From the NCBI GenBank assembly GCA_016200895.1, contig JACQDX010000089.1:1-45360 (forward strand): DNA of 45,360 nucleotides. The letters run 5' to 3'. Below, in pieces: positions 7,856 to 16,051 of the stretch. Each line of letters begins with the position of its first letter. Position 1 is the first letter of the stretch. A program made the position numbers and the translations under genes. Below the pieces are notes generated by a model, which was not told where the DNA came from, made no database searches, and worked only from the letters and a program-made list of their open reading frames with translations. The DNA comes from Burkholderiales bacterium. Lineage in GTDB: Bacteria > Pseudomonadota > Gammaproteobacteria > Burkholderiales > Burkholderiaceae_D.

Positions 7856-9223
7856 TCAACGCTTGCCCGGCATCATTCCCTTCATGCCGCGCAACATCTT
7901 CATCATGCCGCCGCCGCGCAATTTCTTCATCATGGACTGCATTTGCTCAAACTGAGCCAGCATGCGGTTGACTTCCTGTATTTGGACACCGGCACCTGTG
8001 GCTATACGGCGTTTGCGCGAAGCCTTGATCAATTCTGGCTTGGACCTTTCTTGTGGCGTCATGGAATTAATCATGCCTTCCATGCGGCGCACCTGTTTTT
8101 CAGCCTGATCCATATTGGCACCACTGGCTGCCTGCTGCATCTGAGCTGGCAACTTGTCCATCAGATTCGATAGACCACCCATATTCTTCATCTGCGAAAT
8201 TTGCATCTTGAAGTCATTCAAGTCGAATTTGCCGCCATCCTTGATCTTGTGCGCCAGATCCTGTGCTGCAGCCACATCCATGCCTTTTTGGGCCGATTCG
8301 ACCAGCGCCAAGATGTCGCCCATGCCCAGAATACGGTTGGCCATACGGGTAGCATCGAAAGATTCCAGGCCATCGAGTTTTTCAGCAACGCCAACAAACT
8401 TGATCGGTTTGCCTGTGATATAACGTACCGACAGGGCCGCGCCACCGCGTGCGTCACCGTCCAGCTTGGTCAGTACCACGCCAGTCAAAGGCAGGGCGTC
8501 ATTAAAGGCCTTGGCTGTATTGACGGCATCCTGACCCAGCATGGCATCGACCACGAACAGGGTTTCTATAGGTTTGACGGCAGCATGGACTGCAGCAATC
8601 TCTTGCATCATCGCTTCATCAATACCCAGGCGACCGGCAGTATCGATGATCAGCACATCGTGATAATGCTTTTTGGCGTAATCAAGTGCAGCCAGGGCGA
8701 TATCTACCGGTTTGTCAGTAGGCAGGGAAGGGAAAAAGTCTGCACCAACCTGTGCCGTCACGGTCTGCAACTGGCCTATCGCTGCCGGACGATAAACGTC
8801 GGCAGAAACGGTTAATACCTTTTTCTTTTTTTGCTCACGCAGATATTTAGCCAGCTTACCAACGGTCGTGGTTTTACCAGCCCCCTGCAAACCGGCCATC
8901 AGGATGATCGCTGGCGGCTGGCAGTTAAAACTCAGTTGTGATGCATCTTCGCCAAGGTCGGCACCCATCAGGGCGGCCAGCTCTTTCTGTACCACGCCAA
9001 CCAGGGCCTGACCCGGTGTCAGGGAAGAAATGACTTCTTCGCCCACGGCTTTTTCTTTGACACGGGCGATCAGCTCACGTACTGCTGGCAGGGCGACGTC
9101 TGCCTCCAGCAAAGCCATGCGTACTTCACGCAACATCTCAGCGGTATTGGATTCAGTCAGACGGGCTTCGCCGCGCATGGTCTTGACGACTTTGGCTAGG
9201 CGCTGGGTTAGGTTATCGAGCAT
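7856..9223 (-). CDS. ffh: Signal recognition particle protein Ffh
   Basis: Ffh binds 4.5S RNA and the signal sequences of nascent membrane proteins and delivers ribosomes to FtsY. The 455-residue product is of family length. The N domain covers about 1-95, then the GTPase domain with P-loop GLQGAGKTTT (111-120), VSADVYRPAAIGQLQ, DTAGR and TKLDGDARGGAAL. The C-terminal M domain is methionine-rich, with RMEGMINSMTPQER, RKRRIATGAG (RNA-binding region) and MMKKLRGGGMMKMLRGMKG. ATG 9223 gives the standard MLDNLTQRL start. In many betaproteobacteria ffh is divergent from ccsA; here they are 8 kb apart. Confidence 0.98.
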   Translation of the reverse strand: MLDNLTQRLAKVVKTMRGEARLTESNTAEMLREVRMALLEADVALPAVRELIARVKEKAVGEEVISSLTPGQALVGVVQKELAALMGADLGEDASQLSFNCQPPAIILMAGLQGAGKTTTVGKLAKYLREQKKKKVLTVSADVYRPAAIGQLQTVTAQVGADFFPSLPTDKPVDIALAALDYAKKHYHDVLIIDTAGRLGIDEAMMQEIAAVHAAVKPIETLFVVDAMLGQDAVNTAKAFNDALPLTGVVLTKLDGDARGGAALSVRYITGKPIKFVGVAEKLDGLESFDATRMANRILGMGDILALVESAQKGMDVAAAQDLAHKIKDGGKFDLNDFKMQISQMKNMGGLSNLMDKLPAQMQQAASGANMDQAEKQVRRMEGMINSMTPQERSKPELIKASRKRRIATGAGVQIQEVNRMLAQFEQMQSMMKKLRGGGMMKMLRGMKGMMPGKR

Positions 9224-9407
9224 GTTGGCTTAGGGGATATTAAGAAAAAATCAATAGGGCGGTGCACACTGCAGCCTGACACAGGCAGTAGTAGCAGTTT
9301 AGTAGCCACTGAGTAGCAACTCCGTGGCAGCAACAGCAGGCATTTTACCTGAACCCGTGACAGAGTCTGGCATTTCGCCTAATGTACAGAGTAGATGTGG
9401 GCGAAAT

Positions 9408-9452
9408 TCTGAAAATCCAGAATAATTTCAAATTGTCGTGCGGATTTTCAGA
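9408..9452. repeat. 11-bp inverted repeat in the ffh-upstream gap
   Basis: TCTGAAAATCC (9408-9418) and GGATTTTCAGA (9442-9452) are perfect complements 23 bp apart, in the 436-bp gap (9224-9659) between the divergent ffh and the Leu-type binding protein gene. It could be an operator or the remains of a terminator. The rest of the gap has short AGTAGC direct repeats near 9284-9320 and no convincing gene. Confidence 0.45.
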
Positions 9453-9659
9453 CGCATGAGGGATAGTACTGATATATTTTGCTCAAAAAATCAGTTAAAA
9501 ACAGGGTGCGGGTCTTCATTCGTACTTGGTATGAAGTCTGCTAATAAGAGTGCTATCACAGAGCTTGCTACAAGATTAAGATGGCTGGACATCCTGTCAA
9601 GTCGATCTGATTTTGTCGCTGGTTCAAAAAAATAGACACTCAATAATCTGGAGACAATC

Positions 9660-10808
9660 ATGAGACGACATCATCGTGCCTGGCGCTTGCCACGCATACT
9701 TACCCTGTGCACCCTGATTGCTTCGTCTGGCTATAGCCTGGCAGAGGAAGGTGTCACTGACAATAGCATACTGATAGGACAAACTGTAGGACTGACAGGG
9801 CAGATAGCCGGGCCAGTCAAGGAAATGAATGCCGGTGCTGCTGCTTATTTCAACCAGATCAATAAGAATGGTGGCGTGTATGGCCGCAAGATAGAACTGC
9901 ACATCATTGATGACAAGTTTGATCCCGCCATCGCCGCCACCAATGCCGAAACACTAGTCAAGAAAGACCATGTCTTTGCCTTGTTCCAGTCCCGTGGCAC
10001 ACCGCATACCCAGGCCATCCTGCCCATCCTGGTCACCAACAAAGTCCCTCTGGTTGCACCGAGTACTGGTGCTGCCGTATTTCACAGCCCTGTTAACCGT
10101 TATGTATTTAATGTCAGGGCCAAATATCAGGATGAAGTTAAGAAAGCCGTGGAACAGTTTTCAACCATAGGCTTGAAAGACATTGCTATCGTGCATGTCG
10201 ATGATACTTTTGGTGGTGATGGTCTGGCTGGTTTTACCAGCGCGATGGACAGCTTTAAATTGAAGCCTTCTCTGGTCAGTAAATATGACCGGGCAAAGCC
10301 AGACGTGCCCAAGGCCATTGATGAAGTTGTCAAATCGCCAGCCAAGGCGCTGATCATCGTAGGTTCAGCCACCACGGTGTCAGAAATTATTCGTGGCTTG
10401 CGTACCAAAGGCAGCAGCATACAAATCATGACCTTGTCGAATAATGCTTCGCAATCCTTTATTGACTCGCTGGGGCCGGTAGCGACCGGCATCATGGTGT
10501 CGCAGATCATGCCGGCACCGCATCTGGTATCAAGTACCCTGGGGCAGGAGTTCAAGACCATTGCCAAAGAAAATGGTGTCGCACCTTCATATGCAGCGAT
10601 GGAGGGCTTTGTTTCTGCCAAACTATTGGTAGAAGGTTTGAAGCGGGCTGGCAAGGGTCTCACGCGCGAAGGCCTGATCCGTGCACTGGAATCCATGCAT
10701 AAGGTGGATCTGGGCGGCATCACTGTGACTTATAGCGAGCGCGCCCATAGTGGTAGTGAATTTGTGGATTTGACGATGATAGGCAGGGACGGTAAGTTTT
10801 TGCGCTAG
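9660..10808 (+). CDS. Leu/Ile/Val-type periplasmic binding protein
   Basis: A 382-residue exported receptor of the type I periplasmic binding protein fold (Peripla_BP_6, LivJ/LivK-like). The signal peptide is residues 1-28 (RILTLCTLIASSGYSLAEE). Typical segments follow: ILIGQTVGLTGQIAGPVKE, AAYFNQINKNGGVYGRKIEL, DDKFDPAIAATNAETLV, VPLVAPSTGA, and AMEGFVSAKLLVEGLKRAGK near the end. GGAGA precedes ATG 9660. No LivHMGF partner genes are nearby; the adjacent ABC permease and ATPase belong to another class. It may serve a remote LIV transporter, or act as a ligand sensor for the two-component system downstream. It may also be transcribed separately, since a sigma-54-like promoter lies after it. 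Confidence 0.88.
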   Translation: MRRHHRAWRLPRILTLCTLIASSGYSLAEEGVTDNSILIGQTVGLTGQIAGPVKEMNAGAAAYFNQINKNGGVYGRKIELHIIDDKFDPAIAATNAETLVKKDHVFALFQSRGTPHTQAILPILVTNKVPLVAPSTGAAVFHSPVNRYVFNVRAKYQDEVKKAVEQFSTIGLKDIAIVHVDDTFGGDGLAGFTSAMDSFKLKPSLVSKYDRAKPDVPKAIDEVVKSPAKALIIVGSATTVSEIIRGLRTKGSSIQIMTLSNNASQSFIDSLGPVATGIMVSQIMPAPHLVSSTLGQEFKTIAKENGVAPSYAAMEGFVSAKLLVEGLKRAGKGLTREGLIRALESMHKVDLGGITVTYSERAHSGSEFVDLTMIGRDGKFLR

Positions 10809-10826
10809 TTCATATCAACATGTCAG

Positions 10827-10871
10827 TGCGAAAACACAGAATGCGCGGCGGGCATAATCCGGTTTTTCGCA
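10827..10871. repeat. 8-bp inverted repeat ahead of the ABC operon
   Basis: TGCGAAAA (10827-10834) and TTTTCGCA (10864-10871) are perfect complements 29 bp apart, about 65-110 bp upstream of the sigma-54-like promoter. That is a plausible distance for an enhancer bound by an NtrC-type activator, or it may simply be a weak terminator for the preceding gene. Confidence 0.35.
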
Positions 10872-10935
10872 TCAAGTCTGCTGAATCCTGAATAGAAACT
10901 TGAATGAAATCAGTTGTTTACTAAAATCCTGATGC

Positions 10936-10951
10936 TGGCACAATACCTGCT
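10936..10951 (+). promoter_or_regulatory. Candidate sigma-54 (-24/-12) promoter
   Basis: TGGCACAATACCTGCT fits the consensus TGGCAC-N5-TTGCW with one mismatch, and keeps the invariant GG and GC exactly 10 bp apart. It lies 47 bp before the ABC binding protein start at 10999. The DctD-like activator encoded at 16052 is of the sigma-54-dependent class, which makes a link between the two reasonable but unproven. Confidence 0.55.
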
Positions 10952-10998
10952 AATCAGTACGTGTAGGAAAAAATCAAATCAAAACTCAGGAGACAAAG

Positions 10999-11970
10999 AT
11001 GTTCAAAAAGATTTTGCTTGCCGCTCTCATTACTTCAGGACTATTTGCCAGCGTAGTCCAGGCCCAGGATGTGGTCAGATTGGGTAATCTGAAATTCGCC
11101 CACTATGGTGCGGTCTCTTACATCAAAGAAATCGCACCAAAATGTGGTATCAAAGTAGAAGAACGGGTGTTCGCCAAAGGCCTGGACGCCATGCAGGCAG
11201 TCATTGCCGGTGAGCTTGATGTTGGCGCCGTATCTTCCGAAGCCGTGATTTCTGCGCGTGCCAGCGGCACACCGATTTATCTGGTTGCCGGTTTTGCCAA
11301 AGGTGGTGCACGCCTGGTTGGACGTACTGACTTGGGCATGAAGACAGTCAAGGATTTGAAAGGCAAGAAAGTCGGTGTTACCCGTGGCGGTATCCAGGAC
11401 ATTTTGCTGGCTGCGGAACTGTCGCAAAACGGCCTGACTTATTCTGACCAGCCCGGCAAGGATGTGCAAATCATTTATCTTGGTTTTCCTGACTTGAACC
11501 AGGCTTTGCTGGGTAAAAATATTGATGCCATCATGCAGTCTGAGCCTTACTCTTCGCAGGCTATCAGCAAGGGTTTTGGTAATGAAATCATTAAACCCTA
11601 CGATACTCCGATAGGTGAGCCGGTGCGCACCATGGTAATGACTGAGAAGTTCTATAAAGAACGTCGCCCAGTCGCAGAAAAATTCATGCGCTGCTTTGTT
11701 GAAGCTACCAAGACTTTTATCGACAACAAGGAATTGGCAGAAAAATATGTGCGCGAAAACATGTTCAAAGGCCAGGTCAGCCATGAAGATTTTGTTAATG
11801 CCATAGAAAACTCGCCTTATACCTATGACGTCACTGCAGAGCACATACAGATCACAACAGATCTGATGCAAAAATATGGCGTAGGCAAAATGGCCAAGCC
11901 GCCCATCGCCAAAGATTGGGTAAAAACCGATCTTCTGGAACAAGCCAAGAAGAGCCTGAACATAAAATAA
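10999..11970 (+). CDS. ABC transporter substrate-binding protein, NMT1/SsuA type
   Basis: A 323-residue periplasmic binding protein of the nitrate/sulfonate/taurine/thiamine-precursor group. The signal peptide is residues 1-22 (KILLAALITSGLFASVVQA). Family features are GLDAMQAVIAGELDVGAV, PIYLVAGFAKGGARLV, VKDLKGKKVGVTRGG and ALLGKNIDAIMQSEPYSSQA. AGGAGA precedes ATG 10999. It is the first gene of an operon with the permease and ATPase that follow. The substrate cannot be assigned from sequence; the family covers sulfonates, taurine, nitrate, pyrimidines and aromatic acids. Confidence 0.9.
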   Translation: MFKKILLAALITSGLFASVVQAQDVVRLGNLKFAHYGAVSYIKEIAPKCGIKVEERVFAKGLDAMQAVIAGELDVGAVSSEAVISARASGTPIYLVAGFAKGGARLVGRTDLGMKTVKDLKGKKVGVTRGGIQDILLAAELSQNGLTYSDQPGKDVQIIYLGFPDLNQALLGKNIDAIMQSEPYSSQAISKGFGNEIIKPYDTPIGEPVRTMVMTEKFYKERRPVAEKFMRCFVEATKTFIDNKELAEKYVRENMFKGQVSHEDFVNAIENSPYTYDVTAEHIQITTDLMQKYGVGKMAKPPIAKDWVKTDLLEQAKKSLNIK

Positions 11971-12063
11971 GCATCAAGTAAGTCTATAGCTTGAGCAAAG
12001 GGCGAGTCTGCTTTCTTGAGCAAAATCTGCTCGCCCAGCTCCTCAACTCTTGAAGGAAAAATC

Positions 12064-12882
12064 ATGAAATTTAAATGGCGTGAAATGGGCGCGGGGTTGA
12101 TTGTGCCCGTTATTCTGATTGCGATCTGGCATATGTTTTCTACTAATGGCTGGGTCAATCCGCAAATGCTTCCGCCTCCAGGCGAGGTTTTACTAAAATG
12201 GATTGCCTATGCAACTCCGGCAGAGGCTCATGACGCTGCACAGGGAAACATATTGCAATGGATATTTTCAGGTGAACTAGTACGCGATACCATGGGAAGC
12301 TTATACCGCGTCGTAGTGGGGTTTCTGATTGGTGCTGGTCTGGCTTTACCTTTAGGACTTTTCATGGGAGCAAATCAGTTTGTGTATACGCTGCTGAACC
12401 CCTTGGTTCAGTTGCATCGTCCAATACCACCGATTGCCTTCATTCCTTTGGCGATTTTGTGGTTTGGTCTGGGAAATGCCCCGGCTATTTTTCTCATTGC
12501 ATTGGGCGCATTTTTCCCAGTTTTGATGAATACCATCGCTGGCGTTCGTCATGTTGATGGTATCTATATCAGAGCTGCCCGCAACTTGGGGGCAAGTCAA
12601 ATGACTATGTTCACCAGAGTGATGCTGCCGGCTGCCGTCCCATATATTTTGTCAGGAGTGCGTATTGGTATAGGCACCGCTTTTATTGTGGTCATTGTTT
12701 CAGAAATGATTGCCGTGAATAATGGACTTGGGTTTCGCATTTTGGAAGCACGTGAATATTTTTGGACCTCAAAAATTATTGCGGGCATGTATAGCATAGG
12801 ATTTCTTGGCTTGATGATCGATATCGCCATGAATAAGTTAAATAACTATTTGCTGCGCTGGCACCGTGGATTGGAGAATTGA
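12064..12882 (+). CDS. ABC transporter permease, SsuC/TauC type
   Basis: A 272-residue inner-membrane permease with about six helices. The first is at residues 9-24 (AGLIVPVILIAIWHMF). The binding-protein-dependent transport signature loop is present: RAARNLGASQMTMFTRVMLP followed by AAVPYILSGVRIGIGTAF. The segment PLGLFMGANQFVYTLLNP and the IPPIAFIPLAILWFGLG helix are typical of TauC/SsuC. I chose ATG 12064, preceded by GAAGGA, rather than the in-frame ATG at 12016. It ends one base before the ATPase start, which indicates tight translational coupling. Confidence 0.92.
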   Translation: MKFKWREMGAGLIVPVILIAIWHMFSTNGWVNPQMLPPPGEVLLKWIAYATPAEAHDAAQGNILQWIFSGELVRDTMGSLYRVVVGFLIGAGLALPLGLFMGANQFVYTLLNPLVQLHRPIPPIAFIPLAILWFGLGNAPAIFLIALGAFFPVLMNTIAGVRHVDGIYIRAARNLGASQMTMFTRVMLPAAVPYILSGVRIGIGTAFIVVIVSEMIAVNNGLGFRILEAREYFWTSKIIAGMYSIGFLGLMIDIAMNKLNNYLLRWHRGLEN

Positions 12883-12883
12883 G

Positions 12884-13681
12884 ATGAACCCTACCCATAT
12901 TAAAATTGAAGCTGTGAATAAGATCTTCAAGACTGCTGACAAAGAAGTCGTGGCCTTGCGTGACATCAATCTGGAGATCCCAGAAGGTCAGTTCGTCTGC
13001 CTGCTTGGACCATCAGGCTGCGGCAAGTCGACCTTGCTCAATGCGGTTGCAGGTTTTTCTTTGCCGACTTCAGGCAGCATTATTGCGAACGGACAGAAGG
13101 TCAGCGCCCCCGGACCGGACCGTGGTATGGTGTTCCAGGAATATGCACTTTTCCCCTGGATGACGGTGGAGCAGAACATTGCTTTTGGCCTGGAAATCAA
13201 GGGCATGGCCAAGGCGGAGATACAGCAACGGGTTGCCAGCTTGCTGGGTATGCTGGGCTTGAGTGACTTTAAAGCACGTTTCCCCAAGGATTTGTCTGGC
13301 GGTATGCGTCAGCGCGTTGCAATTGCCCGTGTATTGGCGCTGGATTCGCCTATCATGTTAATGGATGAGCCCTTCGGTGCGCTGGATGCCCTGACGCGTC
13401 GCAACTTGCAGGATGAGTTGCTGCGCATCTGGTCAGAACTGAAGAAAACCATCATCTTCGTTACGCATAGTATAGAAGAGGCAATTTATCTGGCTGACCG
13501 CATCGTTGTCATGACTTACCGGCCAGGTACCGTTAAAAAAGATTTGATCGTCGAACTGCCACGGTCGCGTGATCCTTCTGACCCCGGCTTCAATGCCTTG
13601 AAACGTGAGTTGGGACAGTTGGTCATGGAAGAACAACAACGGCACCACAATGATGAACTGAAGATGGCAGCAGTAGATTGA
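12884..13681 (+). CDS. ABC transporter ATP-binding protein, SsuB/TauB type
   Basis: A 265-residue ATPase that powers the adjacent permease. All motifs are present: Walker A LLGPSGCGKSTLLNAVAGF, Q-loop VFQEYALFPWMTVEQN, signature LSGGMRQRVAIARVLALD, Walker B IMLMDEPFGALDA and H-loop FVTHSIEEAIYLADRIVVM. ATG 12884 follows the permease stop directly, with GGAGA inside the permease end as ribosome site. The sequence type is that of nitrate/sulfonate/taurine importers. Confidence 0.95.
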   Translation: MNPTHIKIEAVNKIFKTADKEVVALRDINLEIPEGQFVCLLGPSGCGKSTLLNAVAGFSLPTSGSIIANGQKVSAPGPDRGMVFQEYALFPWMTVEQNIAFGLEIKGMAKAEIQQRVASLLGMLGLSDFKARFPKDLSGGMRQRVAIARVLALDSPIMLMDEPFGALDALTRRNLQDELLRIWSELKKTIIFVTHSIEEAIYLADRIVVMTYRPGTVKKDLIVELPRSRDPSDPGFNALKRELGQLVMEEQQRHHNDELKMAAVD

Positions 13682-13739
13682 GCAGTAAGTTGGAACTAGT
13701 AGCCTGGACGCGCCCATAAAAATCATAAGGAGAGACATC

Positions 13740-14198
13740 ATGCTGAAATTTGCACGAATTGTAGTAGCGGGATTGGTTTTCTTGTTGGGCGCGTCTAGTC
13801 ACGCGCAAAGTGCCCATGGCACGGCACCCGAGGCCGTCGCCATGGTGCAAAAAGTGATTGCCAGTATCAAGGCAGTTGGCAGAGAGAAGACCTTTGCTGA
13901 CGTGAATAATTTGCAAGGGCCTTTCCGCGATCGTGATCTGTATATCACCGTCAATGACATGAATGGTAAGAACCTTGCCCATGGTGCCAATGCCAAAATG
14001 CAGGGCAAGGATTTGCTGGATTTGAAAGATGCCGACGGCAAACTGTTTGTGCGTGAACGGATGGAGCTCGCCAAAACCAAGGGCAAAGGTTGGCAGGACT
14101 ATAAGTTTGTTAACCCTGTCTCTAAACAGATAGAGCAAAAATCCATGTACTTTGAAAAGTATGAAGACATTATTATCAACTGCGGTATTTATAAGTAA
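13740..14198 (+). CDS. Small periplasmic single-cache domain protein
   Basis: A 152-residue exported protein with a signal peptide (residues 1-22, IVVAGLVFLLGASSHAQ). The body fits a stand-alone single Cache domain: RDRDLYITVNDMNGKNLAHG, MQGKDLLDLKDADGKLFV and KGWQDYKFVNPVSKQIEQK, followed by MYFEKYEDIIINCGIYK. Such domains usually bind small organic acids or related ligands as the sensory part of kinases; here it is free. AAGGAGA precedes ATG 13740, and the kinase gene starts 7 bp after its stop, so it probably feeds ligand information to that kinase or the transporter. Confidence 0.8.
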   Translation: MLKFARIVVAGLVFLLGASSHAQSAHGTAPEAVAMVQKVIASIKAVGREKTFADVNNLQGPFRDRDLYITVNDMNGKNLAHGANAKMQGKDLLDLKDADGKLFVRERMELAKTKGKGWQDYKFVNPVSKQIEQKSMYFEKYEDIIINCGIYK

Positions 14199-14204
14199 GA
14201 GCTT

Positions 14205-16025
14205 GTGACAGCGCCGCGTACTGACAGTTTTCGTAGTCGGCGCCTGATCTTTATCTGTATGGCGGCTATGAGCATTGCACTGGTGGTTGCCAGCTATTTT
14301 GTGGCCGCCACCATCGCCAAAAGCAATAGCCGCCAGGCTGGTGACCGGCAGTTGCAGATTATTGCGCTGGATATTGAATCCGTACTTGAGCGTTATGAAA
14401 CTCTGCCTTTTGCCATTTCTTATTTGCCTATGACGGCAGAGGCGTTGCTGCACAAGGATGATGGCAACTTGACGCAGACCCTGAACCTGAGTTTGCAAGA
14501 GTTGGCTGAGCAGGCCAAAGTTGCCGCGATCTACCTGATGGACGTGCAAGGCAATACCATCGCCGCCAGCAACTGGAATACTGCACAAAGTTATATGGGG
14601 CAAAATTTTGCCTTTCGCCCCTACTTTTCTGAAGCATTGAAGCAGGTCAAACCTGGCCATTTTTATGCGATAGGCAATACCACCAATATTCCAGGCTATT
14701 TTATTTCCCAGCCAGTCTATCCGCCAGGCAGCAAGCGCGGCACGCAAGCACCGATAGGCGTGATCGCCGTCAAGATTATCCTCAACGAGTTTGAGCAAGC
14801 CTGGGGCAGTAGTGAAGAACCTATCGCGCTCAGTGACAGACATGGCGTAGTGTTTTTGAGTAACCGCGCTTCCTGGAAATATCATAGCCTGCAAAACCTG
14901 TCGCCAGTAGTGCAACAAGATTTGAAAGCCACTTTGCAATATGGTGGCAAGCATATAGATGCAATTGCGCAATTGCCGCTGGCAGAGAAAAAGGGTTATG
15001 ACGACTATCTGCAAAGGCCGATAGGACGTCTGAGTTGGCAACTGATGTTATTCCCCGATCAGGGCAAAGTCATGCGGGCGGGTTTGCAATCTGCCCTGGT
15101 GGTTGCTTTGATACTGGGCATAGCGCTGGCCTTTGCCGCTGTGTTTGACCAACGCCGTCGCAGGCTGGAAGAGGGACGGCTGGCACAACGTGCGCTAAAG
15201 AAAGCGGCGGATGAACTGGAATTGCATATCGCCGAGCGCACCCAGCAATTGACGCAGGCGAATGCAGAACTTGAAAGCCGCTACCTGACACTCAAGCAGA
15301 CTGAAACCCTACTGCGCTCTACCCAGAATGAAATGGTGCAAGCCGGTAAACTGGCCATGCTGGGCCAGATGGCCACTGGCATCACCCATGAATTGAACCA
15401 GCCACTGACCGCAATACGCGCTTTTGCTGATAACGCAATCACCTTCATGAACCGCGGCAAGGCTGAGCAGGCTTTGGCTAACCTGGAACATATAAGCCAT
15501 GCGAGTGAGCGTATGGGCAGCATCATTGCCCAGCTCAAGGGCTTTGCCAGGAAGAGCCCGAACGCGATAGCAGAAGTCGATGTGCAGATGGCGATCCAGT
15601 CTGCTGTCAGCTTGTTGCGCAGCGAGACCGACAGGCGCGGGGTCATCTTGCACGTGCATGTTGCCGAAGCTGCCAAGGTGCTGGGCGACACTGTCAGAAT
15701 CGAGCAAGTCTTGATCAATCTGATACGCAATGCCCTGGATGCGGTAGAAAATAGCCCTGTCAAAGAAGTGGATGTCAGACTTAATAGTGAACAGGGTATG
15801 GCAAGAATCAGTATTGCCGACAGTGGCACTGGCATCCCTGAACATGTGGCCGGTCATTTGTTTGAACCATTTTTTACCACCAAGGAAATTGGTCACGGCC
15901 TGGGTTTGGGGCTGGCGATTTCTTCTTCCATCGTGCAGGCCATGAATGGCAGCCTGTTGGCAGATAACCGTCCGGATGGCGGCGCTGAATTCACAGTTTG
16001 CATCCCGCTGGCTGATCGCGCATGA
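14205..16025 (+). CDS. DctB-like sensor histidine kinase
   Basis: A 606-residue membrane kinase starting at GTG 14205. A first helix at about 11-33 (LIFICMAAMSIALVVASYF) and a second at about 294-313 (ALVVALILGIALAFAAVF) flank a periplasmic double-Cache sensor with QSYMGQNFAFRPYFSEAL and YFISQPVY. A coiled coil (ERTQQLTQANAELESRY) leads to the HisKA domain GITHELNQPLTAIRAFADNA, phospho-acceptor H395. The ATPase domain shows INLIRNALDAVE, ISIADSGTGIPE and GLGLGLAISSSIVQ. This matches the C4-dicarboxylate sensor DctB family, but no dicarboxylate transporter is present, so its ligand is probably that of the adjacent ABC system. Confidence 0.92.
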   Translation: MTAPRTDSFRSRRLIFICMAAMSIALVVASYFVAATIAKSNSRQAGDRQLQIIALDIESVLERYETLPFAISYLPMTAEALLHKDDGNLTQTLNLSLQELAEQAKVAAIYLMDVQGNTIAASNWNTAQSYMGQNFAFRPYFSEALKQVKPGHFYAIGNTTNIPGYFISQPVYPPGSKRGTQAPIGVIAVKIILNEFEQAWGSSEEPIALSDRHGVVFLSNRASWKYHSLQNLSPVVQQDLKATLQYGGKHIDAIAQLPLAEKKGYDDYLQRPIGRLSWQLMLFPDQGKVMRAGLQSALVVALILGIALAFAAVFDQRRRRLEEGRLAQRALKKAADELELHIAERTQQLTQANAELESRYLTLKQTETLLRSTQNEMVQAGKLAMLGQMATGITHELNQPLTAIRAFADNAITFMNRGKAEQALANLEHISHASERMGSIIAQLKGFARKSPNAIAEVDVQMAIQSAVSLLRSETDRRGVILHVHVAEAAKVLGDTVRIEQVLINLIRNALDAVENSPVKEVDVRLNSEQGMARISIADSGTGIPEHVAGHLFEPFFTTKEIGHGLGLGLAISSSIVQAMNGSLLADNRPDGGAEFTVCIPLADRA

Positions 16026-16051
16026 CTGTATACATATAGTAAGGAAACAGT

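Noticed and set aside
9438..9635. A 65-codon plus-strand frame upstream of the Leu-type receptor
   Set aside because: No ribosome site, no recognisable features, and it overlaps an inverted repeat.
13623..15041. A 472-codon minus-strand frame
   Set aside because: It runs antisense through the cache protein and the kinase, which are clear genes with known domains; composition is unlike a protein family.
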